Below, piece by piece: positions 48,991-57,723 of a stretch of DNA of 64,000 nucleotides. The stretch lies in contig NZ_BONZ01000049.1 of NCBI RefSeq assembly GCF_016862975.1, forward strand, positions 62,001 through 126,000. Direction: 5' to 3'. The notes beneath the pieces are model-generated. The model searched no databases. It was not told where the DNA came from and worked only from the letters and a program-made list of their open reading frames with translations. The position numbers and the translations under genes are program-made. This DNA comes from Rugosimonospora africana (lineage in GTDB: Bacteria > Actinomycetota > Actinomycetes > Mycobacteriales > Micromonosporaceae). Numbering within the stretch: the first letter of the stretch is position 1; each line of letters opens with the position of its first letter.

Positions 48991-49701
48991 TCAGCGGGCG
49001 ACGTAGCGGCGGCTGCGCCTGGCGGCGGCGAACAGCAGGAGCAGGACGACGAACGGTGTGGCCAGCCACAGCAACAGGGTGCGGCCCTGATCCCGGAGCG
49101 TCTTGTCGATGCCGAGCGATATCGGCTGGCTGGTCGCCTCGGCCGGAGCGAACCCGTTCGGATCCTGGATGATCATCTCTTGAGCGGCGCCGCTGGCGTC
49201 CGGGTGGGGCAGCGTCACCCCGGCCGCCGCCAGGGCGTCGGGCATGGCGACCGAGGCGTAGAACCAGGCGTTGCGCGCTGAGCCCTTCGGCTGTGCCGCC
49301 GGGCGGTGTGCCCGGGGGCCGCCGGGTGCCTGCGGGTACAGCTCGTAGACCTGCGCGGCGGCGTTGTTGACGAAGACCGTCAGGGTGTACTTCGCGCCGA
49401 GCTTGGCCGGGTCGGGGTTGATCGGATCACCCTGCTGACCGGCCATCCAGCTGACCTGGCGCATGAGCGTGTTGAACAGGTCCTGCTGCCCGGCCGCACG
49501 CACCGTGATCGGCTTCTTCAGGCCGGGGCCGCCGATGGCCAGCGAGTTGGGCTGGTCGGCCGCCCAGGCGCCGGTGGGCAGGCCGACGCCGATCGCGATC
49601 ACGGTCAGGATGGCCGCCACGCTCGCGGAGAGCAGCCGCACTGCCCACGACCGCCGAACCCGCCCGGAACGATGAGGGCGGGCATCCCAAGAGCGCGTCA
49701 C
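48991..49701 (-). CDS. Exported protein with C-terminal membrane anchor
   Basis: A 236-residue protein with a basic N-terminus and signal segment (VRLLSASVAAILTVIAIGVGLPTGAWA), an extracytoplasmic domain of about 150 residues without recognisable motifs, and a C-terminal membrane helix (LLLWLATPFVVLLLLFAAA) followed by RRSRR, so the domain is outside. No family is recognised. GTG 49701 has GGGGAGGAG upstream. It is not obviously related to its neighbours. Confidence 0.75.
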   Translation of the reverse strand: MTRSWDARPHRSGRVRRSWAVRLLSASVAAILTVIAIGVGLPTGAWAADQPNSLAIGGPGLKKPITVRAAGQQDLFNTLMRQVSWMAGQQGDPINPDPAKLGAKYTLTVFVNNAAAQVYELYPQAPGGPRAHRPAAQPKGSARNAWFYASVAMPDALAAAGVTLPHPDASGAAQEMIIQDPNGFAPAEATSQPISLGIDKTLRDQGRTLLLWLATPFVVLLLLFAAARRSRRYVAR

Positions 49702-49860
49702 CGCGACTCCTCCCCGTGCGTGAGGGGTACGCCCCGTTGGAGGTGCTCAATTTGTGCTGGAGGTGCTCAATGTTGAGTGTGCCGAGCGTCGAACGACTTG
49801 ACGAGCGGCGTTATCTAAATGATCCGATAACTTATCCGATCGCGCTGTCCCGTGGATCAC

Positions 49861-51288
49861 TCACCCGGCGGCGGCGAGCGTTCCGGCCGCCTCCCGCAAC
49901 CGCTCCAGCGTCCGCTCCCGGCCCAGGACCTCCAACGACTCGAACAGTGGCAGCCCGACCGAACGGCCGGTGATGGCCACCCGTACCGGCGCCTGTGCCT
50001 TGCCCAGCTTCAGCCCGTACCGGGTGCCGATCTCCTCCAGCGTGGTCTTGAGGGTCTCCGCGTCCCACGCCGGTACCGCCTCGAACGCGGCGATGGCGTC
50101 GGACAGCAGCGCACCGGCGGCGTCGCCGGCCCCACGCACCGCCTTGTCCCAGGCCGCCTGGTCCCGGTCGGGCCGGTCCAGGAACACGAAGTCCACGTTC
50201 GGCACGATCTCGGAGAGCACGGCGACGCGGGTCTGCGCCAGCGGGGCCAGCGCCGCGAACGCCTTCGGGTCGAACCGCTCCGGCTGCCACGGCGGCGCCG
50301 GAATGGTCTCGGTGCCGGTGAGCCACGGCTGGCAGGCCGCGATGAACTCCTCCACCGCCAGCGCCCGGATGTACTCGCCGTTGAACGCGCGCAGCTTCTT
50401 CTCGTCGAAGAAGGCCGGCGACGGGTTGACCTCCTCCAGCCGGAACTCCTCCTCGATCACCGACCAGGGCACGATCTCCCGGTCGCCGCGCGGCGCCCAG
50501 CCGAGCAGCATGAGGTAGTTGCGCATGGCGTCGGCCAGGTAGCCCTCGTCCCGGTACGCCTCCAGGGCCACCTTGTCGCGGCGCTTGGACAGCTTCTGGC
50601 GCTTCTCGTTGACCACCACCGGCACGTGCGCCCAGATCGGTGGCTGCGCCCCCAACGCCGCCCAGAGCAACTGCTGCTTGGGCGTGTTGGGCAGGTGCTC
50701 CTCCGCCCGGATCACGTGGGTGATCCCCATCAGGTGGTCGTCGACGACGTTGGCCAGGAGGAACACCGGGGAACCGTCGGACCGGGCGATGACGAAGTCC
50801 TCGATCAGCCGGTTCTCGAAGGCCGGCTCGCCGCGGATCAGGTCGACGATCGTGGTGGTACCGGAGTCCGGGGTGCGGAAACGCAGCGCCCGACCCGGGC
50901 CGGGGCCGAGGCCGAGGTCCCGGTGGTAGCCGTCGTAGCCGGCGTGCTGGTTGCCGGTACGGGCCTGGACCTGCTCCCGGGTGCAGTCGCAGTAGTACGC
51001 CCGGCCCGACTCGTACAAACGGGCGGCCGCGGATCGATGTTCGTCGGCATTTGTCGACTGAAAGTACGGACCCTCATAGGTGCCACGGGCGATTCCGATC
51101 CAGTCCAGCGCGGACAGGATGCCTTCGGTCCACTCCGGCCGGTTGCGTGCCGCGTCGGTGTCCTCGATCCGCAGCACAAACGCGCCCTGGTGCTGCTTGG
51201 CGAAGATCCAGTTCTGGAGCGCGGACCGGGCGCCACCGACGTGGAACATTCCAGTTGGAGAGGGGGCAAAACGAACTCGTACCGTCAC
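49861..51288 (-). CDS. gltX: Glutamyl-tRNA synthetase
   Basis: A 475-residue class I synthetase that charges tRNA-Glu. The HIGH motif reads HVGG in [18 protein letters not shown], and KMSKS reads KLSKR; the connecting insertion, [12 protein letters not shown] and [26 protein letters not shown] blocks are typical. Actinobacteria often have a single gene of this type, but I cannot say whether this is the only copy. GTG 51288 follows TAGGGT by 7 bases. Confidence 0.95.
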   Translation of the reverse strand: MTVRVRFAPSPTGMFHVGGARSALQNWIFAKQHQGAFVLRIEDTDAARNRPEWTEGILSALDWIGIARGTYEGPYFQSTNADEHRSAAARLYESGRAYYCDCTREQVQARTGNQHAGYDGYHRDLGLGPGPGRALRFRTPDSGTTTIVDLIRGEPAFENRLIEDFVIARSDGSPVFLLANVVDDHLMGITHVIRAEEHLPNTPKQQLLWAALGAQPPIWAHVPVVVNEKRQKLSKRRDKVALEAYRDEGYLADAMRNYLMLLGWAPRGDREIVPWSVIEEEFRLEEVNPSPAFFDEKKLRAFNGEYIRALAVEEFIAACQPWLTGTETIPAPPWQPERFDPKAFAALAPLAQTRVAVLSEIVPNVDFVFLDRPDRDQAAWDKAVRGAGDAAGALLSDAIAAFEAVPAWDAETLKTTLEEIGTRYGLKLGKAQAPVRVAITGRSVGLPLFESLEVLGRERTLERLREAAGTLAAAG

Positions 51289-51295
51289 GCCGTCT

Positions 51296-51301
51296 ACCCT
51301 A
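51296..51301 (-). promoter_or_regulatory. Leaderless -10 box for gltX
   Basis: Minus-strand TAGGGT, 7 bases before GTG 51288. Confidence 0.45.
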
Positions 51302-51468
51302 CGGTCCGCCGAAGATCGTCCGACACAGGGTTTCCGCGGTTTGCGATAACCCAGTACCGTTGCACTCCGAACTCGGTCCCTTCATCGCGCGCTGCCCCGG
51401 GGTGGGAGGGTGGCGTCTTCCACCGCGCTGAAGGCGACCTTCTCTTGTCGTGGAAGGGCAGAGGCCAG

Positions 51469-52710
51469 ATGGCTGGTGGGCGTGGACTGGGCCGGCGAAT
51501 GGTGAGTCGGCGGGGCGTGTTCGCCGGTGCGGTCGGGGTCGCGGCCGGCGCCGCGGTCGCGGGCTGCAGCGCCGCGACCGACGCGGGCGCGGGCGCGGAC
51601 ACGGTGTGGACGAAGCCGTCCGCGGCTCCCATCGTCCTGACCGTCTCTCCGGCGGCGGACACCGCCAACGTTTCGCCTACGGAGCAGGTCGTGGTGTCGG
51701 CCACCGGCGGCAAGCTCCAGTCCGTCACGGTGACCTCCGGCGGCAAGGCACTCGACGGCGCGATGGACTCGGACGGGAAGACCTGGCGCTCGACCGGCTC
51801 GCTGGGCTATGGGGCGACCTACACGGTCACCACCGCGCTCACCGACAGCCTGGGCGCGCCGGTGCAGAAGACCAGCAGCTTCACCACGATGAAGCCGACC
51901 AAGACGCTCAAGGTGACGTTCCAGGCCAACGCGCTGACGTCCATGCAGACCGGCGCGACCTACGGGGTGGGCCAGGTCGTCGCCGTGCGGTTCAGCAAGG
52001 CGGTCACGAACAAGTCGGCAGCCGAGAAGGCGGTCGTGGTCGAGGCCACGCCGGCGATCGAGGGCAAGTTCTTCTGGCTCGACAAGCAGACCCTGCACTG
52101 GCGGCCGGAGAAATACTGGCAGAAGGGCACCAAGGTCAACGTGACCGTCAACGCGGTCGGGGTCGACTTCGGCGGTGGGGTATACGGCTCGGCCAACTCC
52201 AGCACGCACTTCACCATCGGCCGGTCACTCCTCGCGGTCGCGGACAACGCCTCGCATTACACGAAGGTGTATGTCGACGGCCAGCTGGTCCGGACCATGG
52301 CCTGCAGCATGGGCAAGGGCGGCTATACCAAGGCCGCCGACGGGCACCAGATCCACTTCTGGACGCAGAACGGCGTGCACGTCGTCCTGAACAAGGAGAT
52401 GAACGTGGAGATGGACTCCGCGAGCTACGGGATCACCGACAAGAGCAACCCGAACTTCTACGATGAAAACGTCAAGCTCTGCACCCGGATCTCGTATTCC
52501 GGCGAGTTCCTGCACGCCGCCGACTGGAACATGGCCGATCACGGCAAGCGCAACAGCTCGCACGGCTGCGTCAACCTGAGCATCGCCGACGCCCAGTGGG
52601 TGTACGACAACTTCATCATCGGCGACGTGGTGCAGGTGACGAACAGCCCGAAGCCGCTGCCGGTCTGGGACGGTCTGGGCGACTGGAACGCCCCCTGGAG
52701 CAGCTACTGA
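51469..52710 (+). CDS. L,D-transpeptidase lipoprotein with Ig-like domain
   Basis: A 413-residue cell wall enzyme that makes 3-3 peptidoglycan cross-links. A twin-arginine/lipoprotein signal (RRMVSRRGVFAG ... VAGC, lipid Cys about residue 30) is followed by Ser/Ala linker, two Ig-like domains (about 55-160 and 160-250), and the YkuD catalytic domain with HGKRNSSHGCVNLS (about 360-373: catalytic His and Cys). A C-terminal WDGLGDWNAPW tail is seen, as in mycobacterial LdtMt2-type enzymes. ATG 51469 has GGAAGGG upstream; ATG 51499 is an alternative. Confidence 0.94.
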   Translation: MAGGRGLGRRMVSRRGVFAGAVGVAAGAAVAGCSAATDAGAGADTVWTKPSAAPIVLTVSPAADTANVSPTEQVVVSATGGKLQSVTVTSGGKALDGAMDSDGKTWRSTGSLGYGATYTVTTALTDSLGAPVQKTSSFTTMKPTKTLKVTFQANALTSMQTGATYGVGQVVAVRFSKAVTNKSAAEKAVVVEATPAIEGKFFWLDKQTLHWRPEKYWQKGTKVNVTVNAVGVDFGGGVYGSANSSTHFTIGRSLLAVADNASHYTKVYVDGQLVRTMACSMGKGGYTKAADGHQIHFWTQNGVHVVLNKEMNVEMDSASYGITDKSNPNFYDENVKLCTRISYSGEFLHAADWNMADHGKRNSSHGCVNLSIADAQWVYDNFIIGDVVQVTNSPKPLPVWDGLGDWNAPWSSY

Positions 52711-52725
52711 CCGCGGCGCCGCGGT

Positions 52726-53133
52726 TCAGGATGAGAAGATCGCGCTCAGTACTTCCAACACCACGCACGACCCGGCCAGGCATGCCGCCGAGGCCATGGC
52801 CAGCCGCGCCCGGACCCGTGCCCGGCGGGAGTACAGGCCGGCTGTGGCCAGCACGCCGGCGGCGGCGATCAGGGCCACGGCCGGCAGCGGTCGCGGGTCG
52901 TTGACGCCACCGGCGAGAAGCAGCGCCACCACGCCCACGGTCGGCGCGAGCCCGAGCACCGCGAGGCAGGCACTGACCAGCCGGCCGCTCCAGGCTCGTT
53001 CCCAGGAGGAGCGGGGTGGTTCGGTGTCCCGGAAGCGGGCCAACCGGCCGCGCCCCGGCGGTACCGGAAAGAACACCTGACCCGATTCGTCCCGACGATC
53101 CCGGGCCCTCTCCCGGTATGGCCGTCTGCCCAT
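52726..53133 (-). CDS. Small membrane protein of unknown function
   Basis: A 135-residue protein with a charged N-terminal cytoplasmic half and three hydrophobic segments (SACLAVLGLAPTVGVVALLLAGG, AVALIAAAGVLATAGLY, and MASAACLAGSCVVLEVLSAIF). No family is recognised. ATG 53133 follows a TACACT box by 8 bases. Confidence 0.6.
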   Translation of the reverse strand: MGRRPYRERARDRRDESGQVFFPVPPGRGRLARFRDTEPPRSSWERAWSGRLVSACLAVLGLAPTVGVVALLLAGGVNDPRPLPAVALIAAAGVLATAGLYSRRARVRARLAMASAACLAGSCVVLEVLSAIFSS

Positions 53134-53200
53134 GTTCGCGGAGTGTATCGACGTACCTCACTCTTGGCTGTCCCGTCGGTCAGGCGACAACGAATGGCCT

Positions 53201-53300
53201 GTGCTCGCCTCCGCCACATACCGGCTCCGGCTGTGCTCAATCAGGCTGCACATCGTTGCCTGTGCTCGCCTCCGCCACAACCCGGCTCCGGCTCCGCTCA
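53201..53300 (+). repeat. Dispersed ~40-bp repeat, second family, two copies
   Basis: Two copies 61 bases apart (53201-53239 and 53262-53300), each starting TGTGCTCGCCTCCGCCACA and running into CCGGCTCCGGCT. They fill the gap after the membrane gene and reach the 3' end of the symporter gene at 53298. Confidence 0.75.
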
Positions 53301-54572
53301 GGCGATTGAACGGATCCGGTACACGAACACCCCGCCGAGTACGGTGACCGCCGCGGTCAGCAGGTACAGCGCCGGGTACCCACCCAGCGAGTGCACGATC
53401 GGGGCGGCCAGCGCCGGCGCCATCACCTGCGGCGCCGAGTTGGCGATGTTCACCACGCCCAGATCCTTGGCCCGGTCGCCGACCGCCGGCAGCACCTGGG
53501 TGATCAGCGCGGCGTCCACCGCCAGATAGATCCCGTACCCGGCGCCCAGCACGGCCGCCGCGAGCATCACCGCCGGCCAGACCGGCGCGACCGCCAGCAG
53601 TACCGCGGCGACCGTCATCACCAGGCCGGACGCGATCACCAGCGGCTTGCGCCGGCCGGTGCGATCGGAGTGCCGGCCGGCCAGTACCGTCGTGGCGATC
53701 AGTGCGGCCGTGTAGATCAGGATGAGGATCAGCAGACCGTTCTCCGGCTGCGGATAGTGCACCCGGTCGGTGAGGAAGTACAGCAGGTACAGGGTGCCCA
53801 GCGCGTTGCCGAGCTGGACCAGGAACCGGGTACCGAACGCCCAGGCGAAATCCGGATGCTCCCGCGGGCTGACCCAGAACCGCCGCAGTCCCAGGGGCGG
53901 CCGGTCGGTGGCGTCCAGCGGATCGTCCACCGTGGACAGCGGGAACGGTACGGTCAGAACCGCCACCACGACCGCGACGGCGAGGTACCCGGCCGCGTTG
54001 CCGTGCACCAGCACGGTCACCAGCGCGGTGCCCAGCACCACCCCGAGTACCTGCGGGATGCCGATCCAGCCGGACACCGCGCCACGCTGCCCCACCGGTA
54101 CCCGGTCCGGCACCGCGGCGGTCAGTGAGGCCAGCATCGCGTTGAAGCACACCTGGGCGGCTATCCAGCCGACCGCCACCCCGGCGATGGTGTGCTGGGT
54201 GGCCAGCAGCGCCAGGGCGGCCGCGCCGAGCAGCCCGCCCCCGAACGTCCACGGATGCCGGCGACCGAACCGCCCGGTCGTCCGGTCGGACAGCGCGCCG
54301 GCCAGCGGGTTGGCGATCACGGCGGCCAGCGCGCCGAGGCCGGTGACCCAGCCGAGCATGGTCTCCTTGCGCGCCGGATCGATCAGCTCGATCTGCTGCG
54401 GCAGCAGCACCTGGATCGGCGTGAAGAAGCCCATCCACACGGCCAGGTTGGCGACCACGAGCAGGGCAACCCAGCGCGGCCGCACCGGTACGGCCGGCTC
54501 GGCCAGCGCCCGCGGCCCGTCCACCGCCGACGGCCCGTCCACCGGTACCGGCGGCGGCGCCGCCGCGGTCAC
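53298..54572 (-). CDS. MFS/GPH-type glycoside symporter
   Basis: A 424-residue transporter with 12 hydrophobic segments; LVTGL-type motif GALSDRTTGRFGRRHPW after helix 2 and the internal repeat GRHSDRTGRRKPL resemble the glycoside-pentoside-hexuronide and related MFS sugar transporters. GTG 54572 overlaps the GH1 stop by 4 bases, so it is co-translated with the beta-glucosidase. It likely imports the disaccharide or aryl glucoside that the enzyme splits. Confidence 0.88.
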   Translation of the reverse strand: MTAAAPPPVPVDGPSAVDGPRALAEPAVPVRPRWVALLVVANLAVWMGFFTPIQVLLPQQIELIDPARKETMLGWVTGLGALAAVIANPLAGALSDRTTGRFGRRHPWTFGGGLLGAAALALLATQHTIAGVAVGWIAAQVCFNAMLASLTAAVPDRVPVGQRGAVSGWIGIPQVLGVVLGTALVTVLVHGNAAGYLAVAVVVAVLTVPFPLSTVDDPLDATDRPPLGLRRFWVSPREHPDFAWAFGTRFLVQLGNALGTLYLLYFLTDRVHYPQPENGLLILILIYTAALIATTVLAGRHSDRTGRRKPLVIASGLVMTVAAVLLAVAPVWPAVMLAAAVLGAGYGIYLAVDAALITQVLPAVGDRAKDLGVVNIANSAPQVMAPALAAPIVHSLGGYPALYLLTAAVTVLGGVFVYRIRSIA

Positions 54573-55843
54573 CGGGTGCTCGCGATGAAATCCCGGTACC
54601 AGTGGTACGACGACCGCGGCGTGCGCACCTGCGAGTCGAAGTCCACGTGCACCAGGCCGAACCGCTTGGTGAAGCCCTCGGTCCACTCGAAGTTGTCCAT
54701 GATGGACCAGACGAAGTACCCGCGCACGTCCGCGCCGCCCGCGATCGCGGCGCGTACCGCCTCGACGTGCCCGGACAGGTACTCGATCCGGTCCGGGTCC
54801 TCGGGCCACCGCTCGTACGCGCAGCCGCTCTCCGTCACGTACATCGGCCGCCCGTACCTTGTGTGCAGGTCGGTCAGCAGGTCGGTCAGCCCCTCCGGGA
54901 CCACCGGCCAGCCGAAGTCCGTCATCGGGTACCCCTCCAGCATCACCATGTCGAAGGGCAACTCGTCGGTGGTCGGAGCGCTGATCCCGGTGGGGTTGTA
55001 GTAGTTGACCCCGAGCGCGTCGATCGGTGCCGCGATGATGTCCAGGTCGCCGTCGCGCACCGGGAGCTCGAATCCCTCCGGGTACCCGAGCCCCAGCAGC
55101 GGCTCCACGAACAGCCGGTTGTGCAGGGCGTCGTACGCCGCTCCGGCCGCCCGGTCCGCGTCCGAGTCGCCGATGACCCGCACCGGGGAGTGGTTGTTGG
55201 CGATGGTGATCGGGGAGGCCGAACGGGTGCGCAGCGCGGCCACCGCGAGCCCGTGCCCAAGCAGTTGGTGGTGCGCGGTCGGCAGCGCGCCGAGCATCCG
55301 CGCCTCACCCGGGGCGTGGAAGCCGAACCCGTGCCCGAAGACCGTGTGCACGAACGGCTCGTTGAGCGTGATCCACAGCCGTACCCGGTCACCGAGCGCG
55401 GCGCCGACGTGGTCCGCGTACTCCCCGAACCGGTATGCCGTCTCGCGGTTGAACCAGCCTCCGCGGTCCTGGAGTGCCTGCGGCAGGTCCCAGTGGAACA
55501 GGGTGGCGACCGGGTCGATGCCCCGCTCCAGGAGCGCGTCGACCAGCCGGTCGTAGAAGGCCACGCCGTCCGGGTTGACCGGACCGGTGCCATCCGGCTG
55601 GATGCGCGGCCAGGCGATGGAGAAACGGTACGCGTCGACGCCGAGGCCGGCCAGCAGGTCGATGTCCTCCCGGTACCGGTGGTAGTGGTCACAGGTCACA
55701 TCGCCGGTACTGCCGTCGGTGATGCGGCCCGGCTCGTGGCTGAAGGTGTCCCAGATGGACGGTCCCCGTCCGCCCTCGCTGCTGGCGCCTTCGATCTGGT
55801 ACGCCGCCGTCGACGCGCCCCACCTGAAGCCCTTAGGAAACAT
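54569..55843 (-). CDS. Family 1 beta-glucosidase
   Basis: A 424-residue GH1 retaining glycosidase, cytoplasmic. The acid/base Glu is in WITLNEPFVH and the nucleophile Glu in MYVTESGCAYE; the N-terminal FRWGASTAAYQIEGA signature is complete. It hydrolyses beta-glucosides such as cellobiose brought in by the coupled symporter. The start ATG has TGGAGGAA upstream. The GH5 cellulase encoded at 62.9 kb could feed the same pathway. Confidence 0.95.
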   Translation of the reverse strand: MFPKGFRWGASTAAYQIEGASSEGGRGPSIWDTFSHEPGRITDGSTGDVTCDHYHRYREDIDLLAGLGVDAYRFSIAWPRIQPDGTGPVNPDGVAFYDRLVDALLERGIDPVATLFHWDLPQALQDRGGWFNRETAYRFGEYADHVGAALGDRVRLWITLNEPFVHTVFGHGFGFHAPGEARMLGALPTAHHQLLGHGLAVAALRTRSASPITIANNHSPVRVIGDSDADRAAGAAYDALHNRLFVEPLLGLGYPEGFELPVRDGDLDIIAAPIDALGVNYYNPTGISAPTTDELPFDMVMLEGYPMTDFGWPVVPEGLTDLLTDLHTRYGRPMYVTESGCAYERWPEDPDRIEYLSGHVEAVRAAIAGGADVRGYFVWSIMDNFEWTEGFTKRFGLVHVDFDSQVRTPRSSYHWYRDFIASTR

Positions 55844-55860
55844 CGATTCCTCCAGATGTG

Positions 55861-55877
55861 AGAGTGATTCGCACTCT
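55861..55877. promoter_or_regulatory. Inverted repeat upstream of the beta-glucosidase operon
   Basis: AGAGTG-ATTCG-CACTCT, extended weakly on both sides, starting 18 bases before the GH1 start. Candidate LacI-type sugar-repressor operator; no repressor gene adjoins. Confidence 0.5.
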
Positions 55878-55919
55878 ACTGAAGGGCGGCCCGGCGGGGG
55901 AGTCGTCGAAAAGGCGGGC

Positions 55920-56024
55920 GGGCCGCCCAGAGAGCAGGCGGCCCTGACGCCCGGCAGAGCCGCGACGTGAGCCGGGCGCTTGACCGGGCCGCCCAGAGAG
56001 CAGGCGGCCCTGACGCCCGGCAGA
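55920..56024. repeat. 39-bp perfect direct repeat, each a hairpin
   Basis: Two identical 39-base copies (55920-55958 and 55986-56024) with a 66-base period. Each contains GGGCCGCC and GGCGGCCC as an 8-bp stem. The second copy ends 10 bases before the aldo/keto reductase start, so it covers that gene's promoter region. Confidence 0.85.
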
Positions 56025-56034
56025 ATGGAGCAAC

Positions 56035-57003
56035 ATGGAGTACACGAGGCTGGGCGGCACCGGACTGCAGGTGTCGCGGATCTGTCTGGGCATGATGAGC
56101 TACGGCGACCCGGCGCTGCGCCCCTGGGCGCTCGACGAACCGGCGGCCGAACCGTTCGTCCGGCGAGCAGCCGAGGCCGGAATCAACTTCTTCGACACCG
56201 CTGACGTCTACTCCGTCGGCGTCAGCGAACAGATCACCGGTCGGCTGCTGGCCCGCACGTTCTCCCGTCGCGAGGAGTACGTGCTGGCCACCAAGGTGAA
56301 CGGTGAGATGGGTCCGGGCCGCAACGACCGCGGCCTGTCCCGCAAGCACATCCTGGCGGGCATCGACGCCTCACTGCGCCGGCTCGGCACCGACTACGTC
56401 GACCTGTACCAGATCCACCGCTGGGACCCGGACACGCCCATCGAGGAGACGATGGACGCCCTGCACGACGTGGTACGCGCCGGCAAGGCTCGGTACATCG
56501 GGGCGTCGAGCATGTTCGCGTGGCAGTTCGCCAAGGCGCAGCGGGTGGCGAAGACCCCGTTCGTCTCGATGCAGAACCACTACAACCTCATCTACCGCGA
56601 GGAAGAGCGGGAGATGATCCCGCAGTGCCTGGACATGGGCGTGGGCTGCATCCCGTGGAGCCCGCTGGCGCGTGGCTGGCTGGCCGGCAACCGGACGCGG
56701 GACGGTCAGCGGCTGACCACCCGGGCCAACAACGACGCGTTCGGTGACTCGCTCTACACCGACGCGGACTTCGACGTGGTGGACCGCACGGCCCTGGTGG
56801 CCAAGGAGAAGGGGGTGCCGCCGGCCCAGGTGGCGCTCGCGTGGCTGCTGCACAAGCCCGGCGTGACCGCCCCGATCGTGGGAGCGACGAAGCTGTCGCA
56901 CCTGGAGGACGCGATCGCCTCGGTGGACGTGAAGCTCACCGACGAGGACGTGGCGCACCTGGAGGAGCCGTACCGGCCGCACGCGATCGCCGGCCACCGG
57001 TAG
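56035..57003 (+). CDS. Aldo/keto reductase
   Basis: A 322-residue NADPH-dependent reductase of the same fold as that at 13.1 kb. Tetrad: Asp and Tyr in FFDTADVYSVG, Lys in YVLATKVNG, His in DLYQIHRWD; NADP block PIVGATKLSHLEDA. ATG 56035 has GGAG upstream. It is divergent from the beta-glucosidase but separated by the 39-base repeats, and convergent with the next gene through a shared terminator. Confidence 0.94.
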   Translation: MEYTRLGGTGLQVSRICLGMMSYGDPALRPWALDEPAAEPFVRRAAEAGINFFDTADVYSVGVSEQITGRLLARTFSRREEYVLATKVNGEMGPGRNDRGLSRKHILAGIDASLRRLGTDYVDLYQIHRWDPDTPIEETMDALHDVVRAGKARYIGASSMFAWQFAKAQRVAKTPFVSMQNHYNLIYREEEREMIPQCLDMGVGCIPWSPLARGWLAGNRTRDGQRLTTRANNDAFGDSLYTDADFDVVDRTALVAKEKGVPPAQVALAWLLHKPGVTAPIVGATKLSHLEDAIASVDVKLTDEDVAHLEEPYRPHAIAGHR

Positions 57004-57040
57004 AGCCCGCTGGCAAACGAGGTGGCGCGAAGGCCAGACG

Positions 57041-57071
57041 CGGTGCCGGCCGTCTCCGACGGCCGGCACCG
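57041..57071. terminator. Bidirectional hairpin terminator
   Basis: CGGTGCCGGCCGT and its exact complement, loop CTCCG, between convergent genes ending at 57003 and 57078. Confidence 0.8.
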
Positions 57072-57077
57072 GCGTGA

Positions 57078-57551
57078 CTACTGGTCGCCGCGGTCGATCG
57101 CCCGGTCGACGCGGACCTTCCAGCCGTCGTCGCCGGCGTCGGGTCGCAGCGTGGTCAGGGCGTCGATGGCCCCGCGTACCAGCCCGAACCAGTCCGGTGC
57201 CTGATCCGGTTCGCCTTTCTGCATGAGGAAGGCGCGGCCGGCGCAGTTGCTGCGGACCCAGCCGCGCGTACTGGGCAGCTTGACGGCCGCCTTCGCGCCG
57301 TCGTCGGTCACCAGCTGGATCGAGAACGGGTACCGGGCCTCGCCGCCGGGCCGGGTGACGACGATGCGGGCCTGGTCGGGCTCATGGTCGCCGAAGATGC
57401 TGGCGAGCCAGCCGCGCCTGGGCACCTCGATGACCACCTCGACACCGTCGCCGTACTCGCCGGGGTCGGCGGTCTCGGCGACCGCGCGGACCATGGCGAC
57501 CACCACGTACGTGTCGGGGCGCCGGAACGGAACCCAGTCGACCACCACCAC
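57078..57551 (-). CDS. Hypothetical protein
   Basis: A 157-residue soluble protein: WVPFRRPDTYVVVAMVRAVAETADPGEY at the start, a strand-rich middle (VEVVIEVPRRGW, ARIVVTRPGGEARYPFSIQLVTDDGAK) and a helical end (DWFGLVRGAIDALTTLRP). No signal peptide, membrane segment or known domain is visible. GTG 57551 seems to be the start but no ribosome binding site is obvious. Confidence 0.65.
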   Translation of the reverse strand: MVVVDWVPFRRPDTYVVVAMVRAVAETADPGEYGDGVEVVIEVPRRGWLASIFGDHEPDQARIVVTRPGGEARYPFSIQLVTDDGAKAAVKLPSTRGWVRSNCAGRAFLMQKGEPDQAPDWFGLVRGAIDALTTLRPDAGDDGWKVRVDRAIDRGDQ

Positions 57552-57669
57552 ATCCTGTCAAACGCCGGCACCGGGCGGTCGCTCTCGACTCGGCAACGGG
57601 GTACCCCGATATCGGTATCGACGCGGTACGATGACGGCCGTCTGTTAGGCAGATCTCCGTTCGCCATAT

Positions 57670-57696
57670 GGCAGGTAACGGGCGAAGAGACCTGCC
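57670..57696. promoter_or_regulatory. Inverted repeat before the XRE gene
   Basis: GGCAGGT-N13-ACCTGCC, ending 27 bases before the XRE regulator start. Candidate autoregulatory operator or leader hairpin. Confidence 0.5.
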
Positions 57697-57723
57697 TCTC
57701 TGCGATCTCGCCGAGGAGGTCCG

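Noticed and set aside
55920-56024. Direct repeats as attachment sites of an integrated element
   Set aside because: Only 66 bases apart, with no integrase or cargo between.
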